In this document: positions 25,828 to 35,445 of the stretch, piece after piece
Position numbering within the stretch: position 1 is the stretch's first letter
How the letters are laid out: every line of letters starts with the position of its first letter
Notes under the pieces: generated by a model
Seen by the model: the letters and a program-made list of their open reading frames with translations, nothing else
The model's database searches: none
Told to the model about the DNA's origin: nothing
Program-made: the position numbers and the translations under genes
NCBI RefSeq assembly: GCF_001440345.1
Contig: NZ_LJYX01000021.1
Span: 558,001 to 622,000 of the forward strand
Length of the DNA: 64,000 nt
Reading direction: 5' to 3'
From: Colwellia sp. TT2012
Lineage (GTDB): Bacteria > Pseudomonadota > Gammaproteobacteria > Enterobacterales > Alteromonadaceae

Positions 25828-27333
25828 CTAAATCATCATAATACTGGCAATAATATAAGCCACTAGCGTTAACGCGCCAGCAAAAAGCGCATAAGGCATT
25901 TGGGTTTTGACATGCTCAAGTAAATCACAGCCTGAAGCGATAGCCGACACACAGGTTGTATCAGAAATAGGCGAGCAGTGATCACCAAAAATACCACCAC
26001 CTAAAATCGCAGCGATAACCAATGAAGGTGGTAAACCGAGCGCTTGAATTAAGGGTACACCAATAGGAATTAATATAGCAAAAGTGCCCCATGAGGTGCC
26101 GGTACTAAAGGAAATAACCGCACCGGCTAAAAACAACATTGGCACCACTAAAACTAAAGGTAAGTACTCACCAACGATACCGGCAATAAAGAACCCTGTG
26201 CCTAGTTCTTTTAAACTTGCACCAAGGGTTAAAGACATCAATACTATCGTCACTAAAGGCAATAATTCCCCTATGCCTTTAAAACCTATATCGATTAATT
26301 CTTGATGTTGAAAGCGTTTATAAAAACGCAATAAAGAGTAACTCACCGCCAAAGCAAAACAAGTAGCATAAAGCACGGATTTACTACCGCTGCCTTGGGT
26401 GATATCGCCATCACCACTCCAATACATAAAAAAGAACATCGCCAAGATCATGCTAAGCAGTGGGACTAACATAAAGCGTGCTTTAGTGGCTGGCACTATA
26501 CTTTCTTGCAGCATCTCTTTGGAGAGACTTTGTTGTGGTAGCGCTGGTGCAACCGTCGAATAGTGAGCTTGCTCTTGCTTGGTCGACTCTAGCATTGCCG
26601 ACTCTGCTACTAACTCGCTCGCGTCTGGCGATTTATTGCTTTGCTCATCCGCATTCAAGGCCAACTCTATCTCTTTCATCGGGCCATGTACTTTATCGGT
26701 CACAACCGTATAAAGCACCAAAAGCAAAGTAATAATGGCATAGAAATTAAAAGCCACTGAACCCCATAAAATAGAGACCGAAGACTGACCTAGATCATAG
26801 TTATTCAATAACGCCAGCACATAGGCGCCCCAACCGTTAAGTAGCACTAAGATACATACGGGTGCACTGGTACTGTCAATAATATAAGCTAAGCGCGCTC
26901 GGCTCATTTTAAATTTATCGAATAAATCACGCGATAAAATACCCGCAGTAAGCACACTAAGGTTAGATTCAATAAAAATCACCATGCCAGTAAACATGGT
27001 TAAAGCGCCTACTTGTCTTTTACTCTTGGCAATGCCTTTATTGACTAATTTTTCCACGGTGGCGCTAACGCCACCAGAGTCGCGAATATAAGCCAGTAAG
27101 GCGCCAATAAGTAGACTAAAAATCAAGATACGGGCATTACCGGCTGAGCTAACGACACTAATAATACGTTCAATAAAACCGATAAAAGCATAAAATATAA
27201 TATTGCTATGCTGTTGTGATGCTAATAATAACTCAGCGGAAAATACGGCTGCCAGTAAAGCAAGAATGACTTCTTTTTTCCAAATAACAATAATAATAGC
27301 CACCAAGGGAGGCAATACTGATAACCATTCCAT
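25828..27333 (-). CDS. NhaC-type Na+/H+ antiporter family protein
   Basis: This 501-residue transporter has about eleven membrane segments. A long hydrophilic loop at about residues 225-285 has an acidic, Ser/Glu/Gln-rich sequence. Family motifs include IESNLSVLTAGIL, FSTGTSWGTFAILIPIGVPL and GGGIFGDHCSPISDTT, typical of the NhaC superfamily. Members exchange sodium for protons or organic acids. The start at 27333 (MEWLSVLPPL) is preferred over a start 22 codons upstream because an AAGG site precedes it and the protein then begins with the first helix. It is followed by an asparaginase-type gene, so an amino-acid exchange role is possible. Confidence 0.85.
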   Translation of the reverse strand: MEWLSVLPPLVAIIIVIWKKEVILALLAAVFSAELLLASQQHSNIIFYAFIGFIERIISVVSSAGNARILIFSLLIGALLAYIRDSGGVSATVEKLVNKGIAKSKRQVGALTMFTGMVIFIESNLSVLTAGILSRDLFDKFKMSRARLAYIIDSTSAPVCILVLLNGWGAYVLALLNNYDLGQSSVSILWGSVAFNFYAIITLLLVLYTVVTDKVHGPMKEIELALNADEQSNKSPDASELVAESAMLESTKQEQAHYSTVAPALPQQSLSKEMLQESIVPATKARFMLVPLLSMILAMFFFMYWSGDGDITQGSGSKSVLYATCFALAVSYSLLRFYKRFQHQELIDIGFKGIGELLPLVTIVLMSLTLGASLKELGTGFFIAGIVGEYLPLVLVVPMLFLAGAVISFSTGTSWGTFAILIPIGVPLIQALGLPPSLVIAAILGGGIFGDHCSPISDTTCVSAIASGCDLLEHVKTQMPYALFAGALTLVAYIIASIMMI

Positions 27334-27508
27334 ACCATAAACCTTATATATTTTGGGAAAGAGAAAAACAAGCATTTTGGCATGTATAGCGGCTCTCACA
27401 CAAGCAGTTGTTCTCTAACCTACTTTATATACCCATGACACTTTAAGATGCGTGTTTCAAGATGCTTGGGGATATGCATAAAGCTGGTATGTTTTAATAA
27501 TTTATTAG

Positions 27509-30310
27509 TTAAAGCTTCTTTTTGGTCAGTAATTCCTTCGCATCTGATTTTTCCGCAAAGGTTTGTGCACTGTTAACAGAGGCAAGTAAAAGATCATAAG
27601 CCTCACCATCACGACCTAAAGCATAAAGCGTTACCGCTAAATGATACTTAACTTCGGCATTCTCATAATCTTTAGCCAGTGCTTTTCGAAACAAAGCCAA
27701 GGCACGATCATAATTGCCTAAACGACTTTCTATCCAAGCTAAAGTATCGATTACTGCGACATTACTTTTAAGGTAACTATAAGCTTGTTCGGCATATTTT
27801 TTAGCTTGCTCTTTTTCACCTAACTTAAAAGAAACAATCGCAATATTATTTAATAATATGGGTAGTTGACCAAAATTTGTTAACATTTTTAGATACAGAT
27901 CAAATGATTTTTGTAACTGTTGACTGTATCGATAACTATCTGCAAGTGAAATATTAACCAGTAAATCATTTGGATTTTTTGCCAACCAATGTGTTAAATA
28001 AGGTATTGCTTTTTCAGCTCTATTTGATTTTTTATAAGTATTATATAAACCAATAATTGCCTTTTTTTGCTCTACTAGCGAAATAGAGGCTAAATAGTGC
28101 GTTTCTGCCTGAGTAAATAAGCCAAGCTCAAAAAATAACGCGCCTTTTAACATCTCCGACTGACTTTTATTACCCGTTAATTTTTCAATATCATTAATTA
28201 ATATGTTTGCATAAACTTTATCGTGTTTATTAATGATTAACTCAACGAGTGCAAAATAGGCGTCTAAATACTTATCGTCCGCAATTATCGCTTTTTTGTA
28301 ATACTGGATTGCTGCACTATTGTTGTTCGCTTGCCGTTGAGCTTTAGCAAGCTTCATATAGACCGGTGCTTTAACATCTGATTTTTTTACTAAGTCAGTT
28401 AATACTGATACTACTTGGCCATATTCTCGATTTTTACTGTAAAGGCTAGCAAGTAAATCCAAAGCAATAAGCTCTTTTCGATTTCTTTCAACATGGCGTT
28501 TGGTTATTTCAATAGCTTCTTGCAAGTTATTGTTAGAGACCAATGCTGAAGCATATTTATTCACAATATAAAAATTATTCATTTCCATGGCATAGGCTTT
28601 TTTCATCCATAACAAGCGATTATCTTGATCTTCAGCAATGTAATAACTATCCGATATCTCAGCCATTATTAGTGTATTTTTCGGAAATTGTTTTAGTTTA
28701 CTCTGCAAAAACTGTAAGGCATCGGCACTTTTTCCTGCAATGTTATCCATACGCGCTAAATGCACTATGGCGACAATATTACTCTCATCTAATGCTATTG
28801 CTTTAATAAAAGCAGATCTAGCCAGCGGTAAGTCGTTATTTAAACCGTATAGAGCACCAATACGTTGATGAAAAAAGCTGTCCTCCGGAAATGCGGCTAA
28901 CAATTCTTTACTAACCTTTATCGCCTTTTTAATTTGTTTGCTCTGTTGGTATGAGTCAACAAGCAATAGTCTCACTCGTACAGGGTCTATATTTTTATCT
29001 TCAATCGATAACAGCACCTTAATTGCCGATTCATAGTTGCCTGACTGCATTTTGCTTCTAGCAATGTTTGTTAAACCTACCGCAGAATCAGGCTTTATTT
29101 TCAATACTTTTTCAAAGTAAAATTCAGCTTTATCCGTATTATGTAATTGTAAATAAGCTAAGCCCAGCAATGTCAAAATTCTGATATCATTTGGCCGAGA
29201 GAGGTTTGTTTTTACTAATAAATTTCGTGCTGTTCTGGGCTCACCTTGCTGTAAATCTATTGACGCAATCATCAGCACAGAATTTATTTCATGCTCTGAA
29301 TACTTGAGAAATTTGATAAGATATTTTCGAGCATCGGTTAGGTTACCAAATTGATAATTTGACTGACCTGCTAAATAATAATAGTCAGGTGTATTGCGCA
29401 TAATATCTTCTGGTACCGCAGATAAAGTAACGATAACTTCAGCGAGTTTGTTATTTCCCGATTGAGTTTCTGTTGAGTTATAACTAGCTAAAATGATCGC
29501 TTTTAAATATCCCGCTCTTGGCTCATTGGCTATAATATTGAGAATATAATCGACATGCTCTTCTGCTTCTTTATATGAGTGAGAACTCATCAGCAGCATA
29601 GCTTTGGTTAATCTAGCTGACATGTGGCTGTCGTCAATAGCTAAGGCTTTGTCAATAGCCACTAAAGCATCTTTAGTGAAACGCATCTGTTGTAAAACTT
29701 TAGCCTTAAATATCCAAGTATTAATGAAAGACTCATTACTTAAAATGGCCTGCTCTATATAATCTAGAGCTAATTTTGGCTTTGAATACCCTAGTGCTAT
29801 TTGAGCTCGACCTAGCAGTGCTAACTGACTTTCTGGCTTAATTAGCAACGCTTCTTTGAAGGCATATTCTGCCGATCTATATTGTTTTAAACCGATATAA
29901 GCTTGCCCCCTAAAAACCTGAAGATCATGCTCAACCAACCCTTGATAAAACCCTGGCTCTGTTGCTTCAATCACCTTATCAAATTGCTTTTGTAATAAAT
30001 ACGCATGTGCATATAAGGTAATTATTTGCTTATTATCTACTTGTTCAGCATTGGTTTTTTCTAAAGCAAATTCAGCAGCAATACCATCACCAAGCTCTAA
30101 ATAGGAACGAACTAATAATAATCGTGCTGGCATATGATTTTCATCCGCTTGTAGCACATTTCTCAAGTGAATTAAGCTAGTTTTAATATCCTTTTTTTGA
30201 AAAGAAATTAATGCTTTTTCATAATTATTATCAATATCTTCAGAGGCAAAAACTAACAGGGTATTGATAACAAGTGTAAGTCCTAAACAGGCTTTCAAAA
30301 AAAAATTCAT
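27509..30310 (-). CDS. prsT: PEP-CTERM system TPR-repeat protein PrsT
   Basis: The 933-residue protein has an N-terminal signal (MNFFLKACLGLTLVINTLLV, cleavage near FA-S). The rest is tetratricopeptide repeats (for example ALVAIDKALAIDDSHMSARL; AEFYFEKVLKIKPDSAVGLT). Length and repeat layout match PrsT (TIGR02917), associated with exosortase/PEP-CTERM exopolysaccharide loci. A start 11 codons upstream is possible, but 30310 gives the best signal peptide. The exosortase and Eps genes are not in this window. It is divergent from a PEP-CTERM protein gene, which supports the assignment. It probably scaffolds surface assembly. Confidence 0.88.
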   Translation of the reverse strand: MNFFLKACLGLTLVINTLLVFASEDIDNNYEKALISFQKKDIKTSLIHLRNVLQADENHMPARLLLVRSYLELGDGIAAEFALEKTNAEQVDNKQIITLYAHAYLLQKQFDKVIEATEPGFYQGLVEHDLQVFRGQAYIGLKQYRSAEYAFKEALLIKPESQLALLGRAQIALGYSKPKLALDYIEQAILSNESFINTWIFKAKVLQQMRFTKDALVAIDKALAIDDSHMSARLTKAMLLMSSHSYKEAEEHVDYILNIIANEPRAGYLKAIILASYNSTETQSGNNKLAEVIVTLSAVPEDIMRNTPDYYYLAGQSNYQFGNLTDARKYLIKFLKYSEHEINSVLMIASIDLQQGEPRTARNLLVKTNLSRPNDIRILTLLGLAYLQLHNTDKAEFYFEKVLKIKPDSAVGLTNIARSKMQSGNYESAIKVLLSIEDKNIDPVRVRLLLVDSYQQSKQIKKAIKVSKELLAAFPEDSFFHQRIGALYGLNNDLPLARSAFIKAIALDESNIVAIVHLARMDNIAGKSADALQFLQSKLKQFPKNTLIMAEISDSYYIAEDQDNRLLWMKKAYAMEMNNFYIVNKYASALVSNNNLQEAIEITKRHVERNRKELIALDLLASLYSKNREYGQVVSVLTDLVKKSDVKAPVYMKLAKAQRQANNNSAAIQYYKKAIIADDKYLDAYFALVELIINKHDKVYANILINDIEKLTGNKSQSEMLKGALFFELGLFTQAETHYLASISLVEQKKAIIGLYNTYKKSNRAEKAIPYLTHWLAKNPNDLLVNISLADSYRYSQQLQKSFDLYLKMLTNFGQLPILLNNIAIVSFKLGEKEQAKKYAEQAYSYLKSNVAVIDTLAWIESRLGNYDRALALFRKALAKDYENAEVKYHLAVTLYALGRDGEAYDLLLASVNSAQTFAEKSDAKELLTKKKL

Positions 30311-30334
30311 CGTTTCATCCATTGATATACAATA

Positions 30335-30391
30335 TATAGCCAAGTAACTTCAAGATGCTCGCTTCCTGCATCTTGAGGTCGTTTGGCTATA
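30335..30391. repeat. REP-like palindrome upstream of prsT
   Basis: A 57-bp nested hairpin. The outer arms are TATAGCCAA/TTGGCTATA (30335-30343, 30383-30391) and the inner arms CTTCAAGATG/CATCTTGAG. Similar TATAGCCAA...TTGGCTATA ends recur at 35036-35090, so this is a dispersed repeat type. It lies 25 bp upstream of the prsT start and so would be in its 5' untranslated region or promoter. Confidence 0.75.
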
Positions 30392-30700
30392 GACACAGTC
30401 AAGAATCGTGCATTCTACACGTTAAGATATCCACTGCAACACCCTATTTATTTCTTTACAAGTAAGTGAGTGAGTTTTGCATATTCGAGTAAAAACCATC
30501 TCAATTCCAAGTCATAAACCACCTAGTAATACCCTAATATATCAATTTAGTTTTGTAGAGCACTCCGGCCAAGGCTTTGCAAAGAAAGGACAACTAACAG
30601 TGAATAAGCTGTCAGTGTTTTTTACATATTTTTAACTTTTTAAATTGTATTACCTAAAATTAAATATTAACCCATTGATATATTGAAATAAATACAAATA

Positions 30701-30715
30701 GGCACGATAATTGTA
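30701..30715 (+). promoter_or_regulatory. Sigma-54 (-24/-12) promoter candidate for PEP-CTERM gene
   Basis: AGGCACGATAATTGTA has GG at -25/-24, CACG, a 4-base spacer and TTGT at the -12 position, against the consensus TGGCACG-N4-TTGC. The predicted start is near 30726, about 130 nt before the ATG at 30857. A similar and better site precedes the second PEP-CTERM gene at 58813. Sigma-54 control through PrsK/PrsR is known for PEP-CTERM systems; application here is inference. Confidence 0.6.
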
Positions 30716-30856
30716 TATACAACCAAATGTTGTATAACGTATACCGCAATACAGTTACAACTTGGAAGTTAACGTATAGTGTTCACCCATAGTTTTTCTA
30801 TGCTGCAATAACTATTGGTGCCTAATAATTGAATTATTTATAACCTTGGAAAAGCA

Positions 30857-31702
30857 ATGTCTTTATTATCACAATTAATTAACCCCCTAAGCTTAATTGC
30901 CGCAATTACAGCATCCAGTGTTTTTGCTGGCGACATGCCCATTGATAACCACATCGTTTACGATCGTGGTGATACCGTTTATGGCGGTGCTAACTACGAA
31001 ATAGATAGAATGTTAGTAAATTGGGATAACAATGACCAAATTACTGTGAATATTTATACTAATTTTGGCGCACACAACAATGATCTATCTGAAGCTAGAG
31101 GTGGTCGAAGCATTATTTTTGGTGACTTGTTATTGGGCACAACGGGTAGTCAATCAGACTTCAATTACGCTTTTTCATTAGGTGAGTTAACAAGCCAAGC
31201 AGAAGCAGATGTTGGTTGGGATAATTATTACGGTAATGTTAAAGTTGCAGACCATGAGCGTTATTTCCGTCACGGCGAAGATACCTCGAATACTTATTCA
31301 ACAGGTGGCCTTTATGCCATTGATGGTACTCAATCTTCAACACCTGATTATCACCAAGGTGGTGGCGTTGAAGTAGGTCAGGTATTTGGTAATGTTGCTG
31401 ATCGTAATAACAAAGCAGCAGCAGGCAGCTGGACGGTAAATAACTCATCAACTGAATTTGATATTTTCAGCTTTAGTTTCAATGTGGCCAACATTGATGC
31501 TTTCCAAAATGCTGACCAGTTAGCGCTGAGCTGGACTATGTCGTGTTTTAACGATGTGATTACTGCCTTAATAACAAAAACACCCGGTACAAATCCTATA
31601 CCTGTGCCTACACCAGCGTCTAGCTTATTATTATTACTTGGTCTTGCTTTAATTAGCTTTCGCAAAAAAAGTACTGTCAATAAAGCTGGTTTTTCAGCTT
31701 AA
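30857..31702 (+). CDS. PEP-CTERM sorted surface protein
   Basis: The 281-residue exported protein has a signal peptide (residues 1-24, cleavage SVFA-G) and an Asp/Asn/Gly-rich secreted body. Its C-terminal sorting tag has PVPTPASS, then a hydrophobic stretch LLLLLGLALISF, then RKK. The tag has the PEP-CTERM layout, but the motif is Pro-Thr-Pro instead of Pro-Glu-Pro. Such tags are recognised by exosortase, which is not in this window. The body (DRGDTVYGGANYEIDRMLV) is not a family I know. It is divergent from prsT, has its own sigma-54 candidate, and is followed by a terminator. Confidence 0.85.
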   Translation: MSLLSQLINPLSLIAAITASSVFAGDMPIDNHIVYDRGDTVYGGANYEIDRMLVNWDNNDQITVNIYTNFGAHNNDLSEARGGRSIIFGDLLLGTTGSQSDFNYAFSLGELTSQAEADVGWDNYYGNVKVADHERYFRHGEDTSNTYSTGGLYAIDGTQSSTPDYHQGGGVEVGQVFGNVADRNNKAAAGSWTVNNSSTEFDIFSFSFNVANIDAFQNADQLALSWTMSCFNDVITALITKTPGTNPIPVPTPASSLLLLLGLALISFRKKSTVNKAGFSA

Positions 31703-31756
31703 AATATAGAATAAACACGGGAAACAAATACCATATACCCCAAGTTATTTCGATAT

Positions 31757-31793
31757 AAAAAACCTGTCACTTAATCAGTGCCAGGTTTTTTAT
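31757..31793. terminator. Bidirectional intrinsic terminator
   Basis: AAAAAACCTG-T-CACT, a short loop, then AGTG-C-CAGGTTTTTT forms a stem with one bulged or mismatched position and A/T tracts on both sides. It ends the PEP-CTERM gene and, read in reverse, the small convergent gene at 31873-32064. Confidence 0.88.
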
Positions 31794-31872
31794 TTTTAGC
31801 TATTATTAACCATTAAAAACTATGATTAACTACTCAATAAGATAGCCGTAATTAAACGAGTAATTTCTGCTA

Positions 31873-32064
31873 CTAATAATAACCATCTTCTCTATTGTGT
31901 GCTTGTGGATCTTCAATAATATCGCTGATATTGACTTCAAAATTATTATTATTATTACAATCAATCATATAAATGGTATGTGTTGAGCCATCAACCCAAG
32001 TAACCGTACCACTGCCTTTTTTACTGCCACATTTCATACCAATATGAATGTCTTTAAATTCCAT
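31873..32064 (-). CDS. 63-residue conserved-looking cytoplasmic protein, unknown function
   Basis: A strong GAGGAGG ribosome site 6 nt before the ATG supports this ORF. The product (MEFKDIHIGMKCGSKKGSGT, then VTWVDGSTHTIYMIDC, an Asn run, and VNISDIIEDP) reads like a small SH3-like or KOW-like beta barrel: a GxGTVxWVD turn, then alternating strands. That fold suggestion is only a visual impression. There is no signal peptide. A run of AAT/ATT codons encodes five consecutive Asn. Confidence 0.7.
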   Translation of the reverse strand: MEFKDIHIGMKCGSKKGSGTVTWVDGSTHTIYMIDCNNNNNFEVNISDIIEDPQAHNREDGYY

Positions 32065-32356
32065 AAGCCCTCCTCGATGCTAGCTTAGCAAGGTGTGCTG
32101 AGTTAGAGTTCACCACCACCAAATAGTTCATTTTTTGACCACTCAACACTTAAGTATAGTGGCGAAATGATGGACTGCTAGTAGATTACCGCCCTATTTT
32201 ATCGGATAAATAAGTAAATCGAGGCAACTGACTCTATTGTATTAAAAATTTAAGTGAAAATTTAAGTGAAAAAACTAAGTAATAAAAAACTAGTGATTAA
32301 AGATTAGCAAATAACTTGCCGACAAGAGATCTCGGCAATGACGAGTAGGATATGGG

Positions 32357-33532
32357 TTAAGGTAAGAATTCGCTACCCAGAGTACAGCTTGCACTCGCGC
32401 CCGTTACCGCTGGCATATTACTGACTAAACCTTGGTCAAAAGCGTAAGCTAACCAAGCAAAAGCCATGGCTTCAAGAACATCGCCATCTAGGTGCAAGGC
32501 TTGCATAGTTTGGATGTCAAAATCATACTCTGTTGTATTCAAGCTGCCTTTAAGTGCATGAACAAGGGCGCTGTTATGCACGCCGCCGCCACACAAGTAG
32601 ACTTTACCCTGCGTAGCCAGTGTCATAATTGCCGCACTAATACTTTGTGCGGTAAAAGCCAATAACGTTGCTTGAATATCCTCAGGACAAAGATGTGCTG
32701 TGGTTTTTTCTTTAAAGTCTGTTAATTGCTGTGCCAGCCAATCGAGGTTGAAGTATTCTCGTCCGGTACTTTTAGGGGCTACGGCTTTGATATAATCATC
32801 TGCCAACATCTGAGTCAATAGTATTTGATTCACTTGCCCCTTTGTCGCCCAAGCGCCATTTTTATCAAATTTATCATCACTGCTTGCATGATGTTTAAGA
32901 AACCAATCATCGAGCAAGGCATTGCCTGGACCCGTATCAAAACCTAATACTGATTTATTAGCGCCTTGCGCTGGCAAAAAAGTGATATTGGCAATGCCAC
33001 CGATGTTGACGACAAAATTAGCCTCGATTGATTCAGTAAATAACTGTTGATGAAAAATAGGTACTAAGGGCGCGCCTTGACCACCTAAGGCCATATCTTT
33101 CCGGCGAAATTGGCCAACAACACGGATCCCCGTCAAGGTTGCCAACGTTTGGCAACAACCTATTTGCAAGGTAAAGGGATTATTACCTGTAGGGCGATGA
33201 CGAATGGTTTGTCCATGGTTACCAATAGCAATAATATCGCTGCTACTGAGATTTTCTTGTTTAAGCAGTGCGGTAATTGCTTGAGCAAATAAATGTGCTA
33301 ATTCCACATCAAGATGAAAAGCACGATCTACTTCATTGCTGCCAGGTTGATAAAGTGAGCTGATTTTTTCATTAATAACATTGCTATATTTTTGATAAAA
33401 ACTGGCAACTAAACGAGCTTGTTGCTTAGGATCATTAAAGTCAACCAAGGCTAAGTCGATGCCATCAGCACTGGTGCCTGACATCAAACCAATATAGTAT
33501 TTTCCTTGTGCGGTACTTTTTTTGTTAGTCAT
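32357..33532 (-). CDS. anmK: Anhydro-N-acetylmuramic acid kinase
   Basis: The 391-residue kinase phosphorylates and opens 1,6-anhydroMurNAc released by lytic transglycosylases, feeding cell-wall recycling. Motifs include the N-terminal GLMSGTSADGIDLALVDF phosphate-binding region, GNHGQTIRHRP near residue 105, NIGGIANITFLP near 180, and GFDTGPGNALLDDW near 200. It overlaps the upstream M23 peptidase gene by 8 bp, so the two peptidoglycan genes are translationally coupled. Confidence 0.97.
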   Translation of the reverse strand: MTNKKSTAQGKYYIGLMSGTSADGIDLALVDFNDPKQQARLVASFYQKYSNVINEKISSLYQPGSNEVDRAFHLDVELAHLFAQAITALLKQENLSSSDIIAIGNHGQTIRHRPTGNNPFTLQIGCCQTLATLTGIRVVGQFRRKDMALGGQGAPLVPIFHQQLFTESIEANFVVNIGGIANITFLPAQGANKSVLGFDTGPGNALLDDWFLKHHASSDDKFDKNGAWATKGQVNQILLTQMLADDYIKAVAPKSTGREYFNLDWLAQQLTDFKEKTTAHLCPEDIQATLLAFTAQSISAAIMTLATQGKVYLCGGGVHNSALVHALKGSLNTTEYDFDIQTMQALHLDGDVLEAMAFAWLAYAFDQGLVSNMPAVTGASASCTLGSEFLP

Positions 33533-35054
33533 TTGGCGTTATATCGCTTGCTTGGGTCGAAAGTAATGCGTTTTTAGCTCCCGATAATGCCTCAAGTCTT
33601 TCGACCGCCAACAAAGTAAACTTAGCTTTGTATTTTTTGGCAATAGGTCTCGCATCAGGTAGTTTTACTGTACGTGGATTACGATGCACGCCATGAAGTA
33701 AAAATTCATAATGTAAATGTGGCCCTGCTGCTAGACCCGTTGCTCCAACATAACCAATCACTTGCCCTTGTTTTACCCGTTGGCCTTTTTTAACCGCTGC
33801 CCGTTTATAAAAGTGCAGGTATTTAGTGACTATGCCATTACCATGCTGAATAAAGACATAATAACCATTATACTTACTATAACCCGCGCGGGTTACCTTA
33901 CCATTACCGGCGGCAACCACTGGTGTACCTTGTTTCGCCGCGTAATCTATACCATTATGTGCTTGCAAGCGCTTTGTTACTGGGTGACGTCGATTACGCT
34001 TAAAGCTAGAACTGATGTATTTAAAATTCACTGGCGCGCGTAAGAAAGCTTTACGCATGCTTCTGCCATCAGGGCTGTAATACTCATTATCCGTAAAACG
34101 AATCGCTTGAAAGACTTCACCTTGGTTGCTTATCTCTGCCGCTAAAATATTGCCCGTACCAATATATTCGCCTTCAACATACTTCTTTTCATAGGTAATA
34201 TGAAAACTATCGCCTGCACGTATATCTAGGCCAAAATCTATATCCCAACCAAAAATATTGGCAAAATTAATAATTTGGCTATCACTCAGCCCTGCTGCTA
34301 CGCCAGCATTCCAAAAACTGGAGTTGATGGTGCCGTAACTAAAGCTTTCCCTTATCTCTACTTTTTTAGTTTCTCGATGTGATTGATAGCTATCGCCCAC
34401 TAGATTAATAAATAGCGTCTCTATTCTTGAAAGTGGATACTCTAGTGCGGCTAATTGCTGACTTTCATTGCTGGCAATACGTAATTTATCACCAACATTA
34501 AGCCTTTTTAATAATTGACTATCTTTACCTTTGGCGGTACTCACCGCATAAGTTGTTTGTGCACTAAAGCCTAGGCGCTTTAATATCAAGGCTAAGGAGT
34601 CACCACTACGCACTTGCACCGTTTGCCAGCTTAAAGTGGCAAGCTCTGCTAAAGAGTCTTGTATTTTAACTTTACCTGGTAATTTACTAATCGCTAAGCG
34701 GCCATCTTGCTGGGTGCTGTGGGATTTAGCTAAAGACGGCAGTTGCTCTGTTGCGCTATTGTTAGTAGCTTTATTAGTACTGCGCTGTGGTAAAGCGCTT
34801 TGTTTAGGTGCTAACCCTGATGGCACTATGTCTTCTGGCAAGGCGAGCTGAATACGTTGTCCCACTGGAATATCTTTGCTATTGCCACTATCATCACTGG
34901 ACGGGAAAATCAGTAAAAACAGTAAAAAAAGGCTACAACCGATAATAATCCAGCGATGTTGTTTGGGTAGATTTTGGAAGATTTCTAATAATTTTTTTAA
35001 CAAAGTACGACTCGAAACTTTTATAGAGGAAATTATATAGCCAAGCCACTGCAA
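33525..35054 (-). CDS. M23 peptidoglycan DD-metalloendopeptidase (MepM-like)
   Basis: This ~509-residue protein has a membrane anchor (about residues 35-52), an OapA/LysM-like segment (VRSGDSLALILKRLGFS near 150) and a C-terminal M23 domain. The zinc ligands are in HNGIDYAA and GPHLHYE. It cleaves peptide cross-links to allow wall growth. The start is uncertain: the longest frame begins with TTG at 35054, inside a palindromic repeat, and no ATG occurs before the anchor. A TTG at 35000 is an alternative, giving about 491 residues. It heads a two-gene unit with anmK. Confidence 0.92.
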   Translation of the reverse strand: MQWLGYIISSIKVSSRTLLKKLLEIFQNLPKQHRWIIIGCSLFLLFLLIFPSSDDSGNSKDIPVGQRIQLALPEDIVPSGLAPKQSALPQRSTNKATNNSATEQLPSLAKSHSTQQDGRLAISKLPGKVKIQDSLAELATLSWQTVQVRSGDSLALILKRLGFSAQTTYAVSTAKGKDSQLLKRLNVGDKLRIASNESQQLAALEYPLSRIETLFINLVGDSYQSHRETKKVEIRESFSYGTINSSFWNAGVAAGLSDSQIINFANIFGWDIDFGLDIRAGDSFHITYEKKYVEGEYIGTGNILAAEISNQGEVFQAIRFTDNEYYSPDGRSMRKAFLRAPVNFKYISSSFKRNRRHPVTKRLQAHNGIDYAAKQGTPVVAAGNGKVTRAGYSKYNGYYVFIQHGNGIVTKYLHFYKRAAVKKGQRVKQGQVIGYVGATGLAAGPHLHYEFLLHGVHRNPRTVKLPDARPIAKKYKAKFTLLAVERLEALSGAKNALLSTQASDITPND

Positions 35055-35090
35055 ACTGCATGATTCAGTTGCAAGTATTTTGGCTATAAC
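35034..35090. repeat. REP-like palindrome at the start of the M23 gene
   Basis: TATAGCCAAG at the left end and TTTTGGCTATA at the right end form the same outer arms as the repeat at 30335. The inner pair is GCAAACTGCA/CAGTTGC. It covers the possible TTG start at 35054, so the 5' end of the M23 gene was probably shaped by this insertion. Confidence 0.7.
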
Positions 35091-35445
35091 TAAATAACAA
35101 ATTCAGACAATCCAGTGACTATATCAAAACTACAGAAAAAATACCGCTATAACTCACCACAATACATTTTGATTTTTACCACACCACTATCGAACCACCT
35201 ATCCTAGTTTAACGGTTAATATATTGCGATTTTACTGACAAAATCAGTTATTTTTTGCTAAAAAAGCCATTATAAGGTTTTATCCCATCAGCAAAGTGCA
35301 GTAGAATTCGACCATTAAATAAACCTTACCTAGTCAATATAACTACTCACTTACCGAAACAGTGCCGCCTTGTTTTCTGCGCACAGCTCAGTAGTTATCA
35401 TTTATTAATAAACTAAGTACCTAAAGCCAGTCAGTGGAGACCTAG
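35091..35445. other. Divergent intergenic region of the M23 gene and tyrS
   Basis: This 355-bp gap must hold the promoters of tyrS and the M23-anmK pair. I see no clear T-box-like element (not expected in this group), terminator or repeat beyond the palindrome at its left edge. GGAGA lies about 6 nt before the tyrS start. Confidence 0.45.

Noticed and set aside
30311..30430. Possible sigma-54 site upstream of prsT (TGCACGATTCTTGAC on the minus strand)
   Set aside because: The GG core of the -24 element is broken, unlike the other sites.
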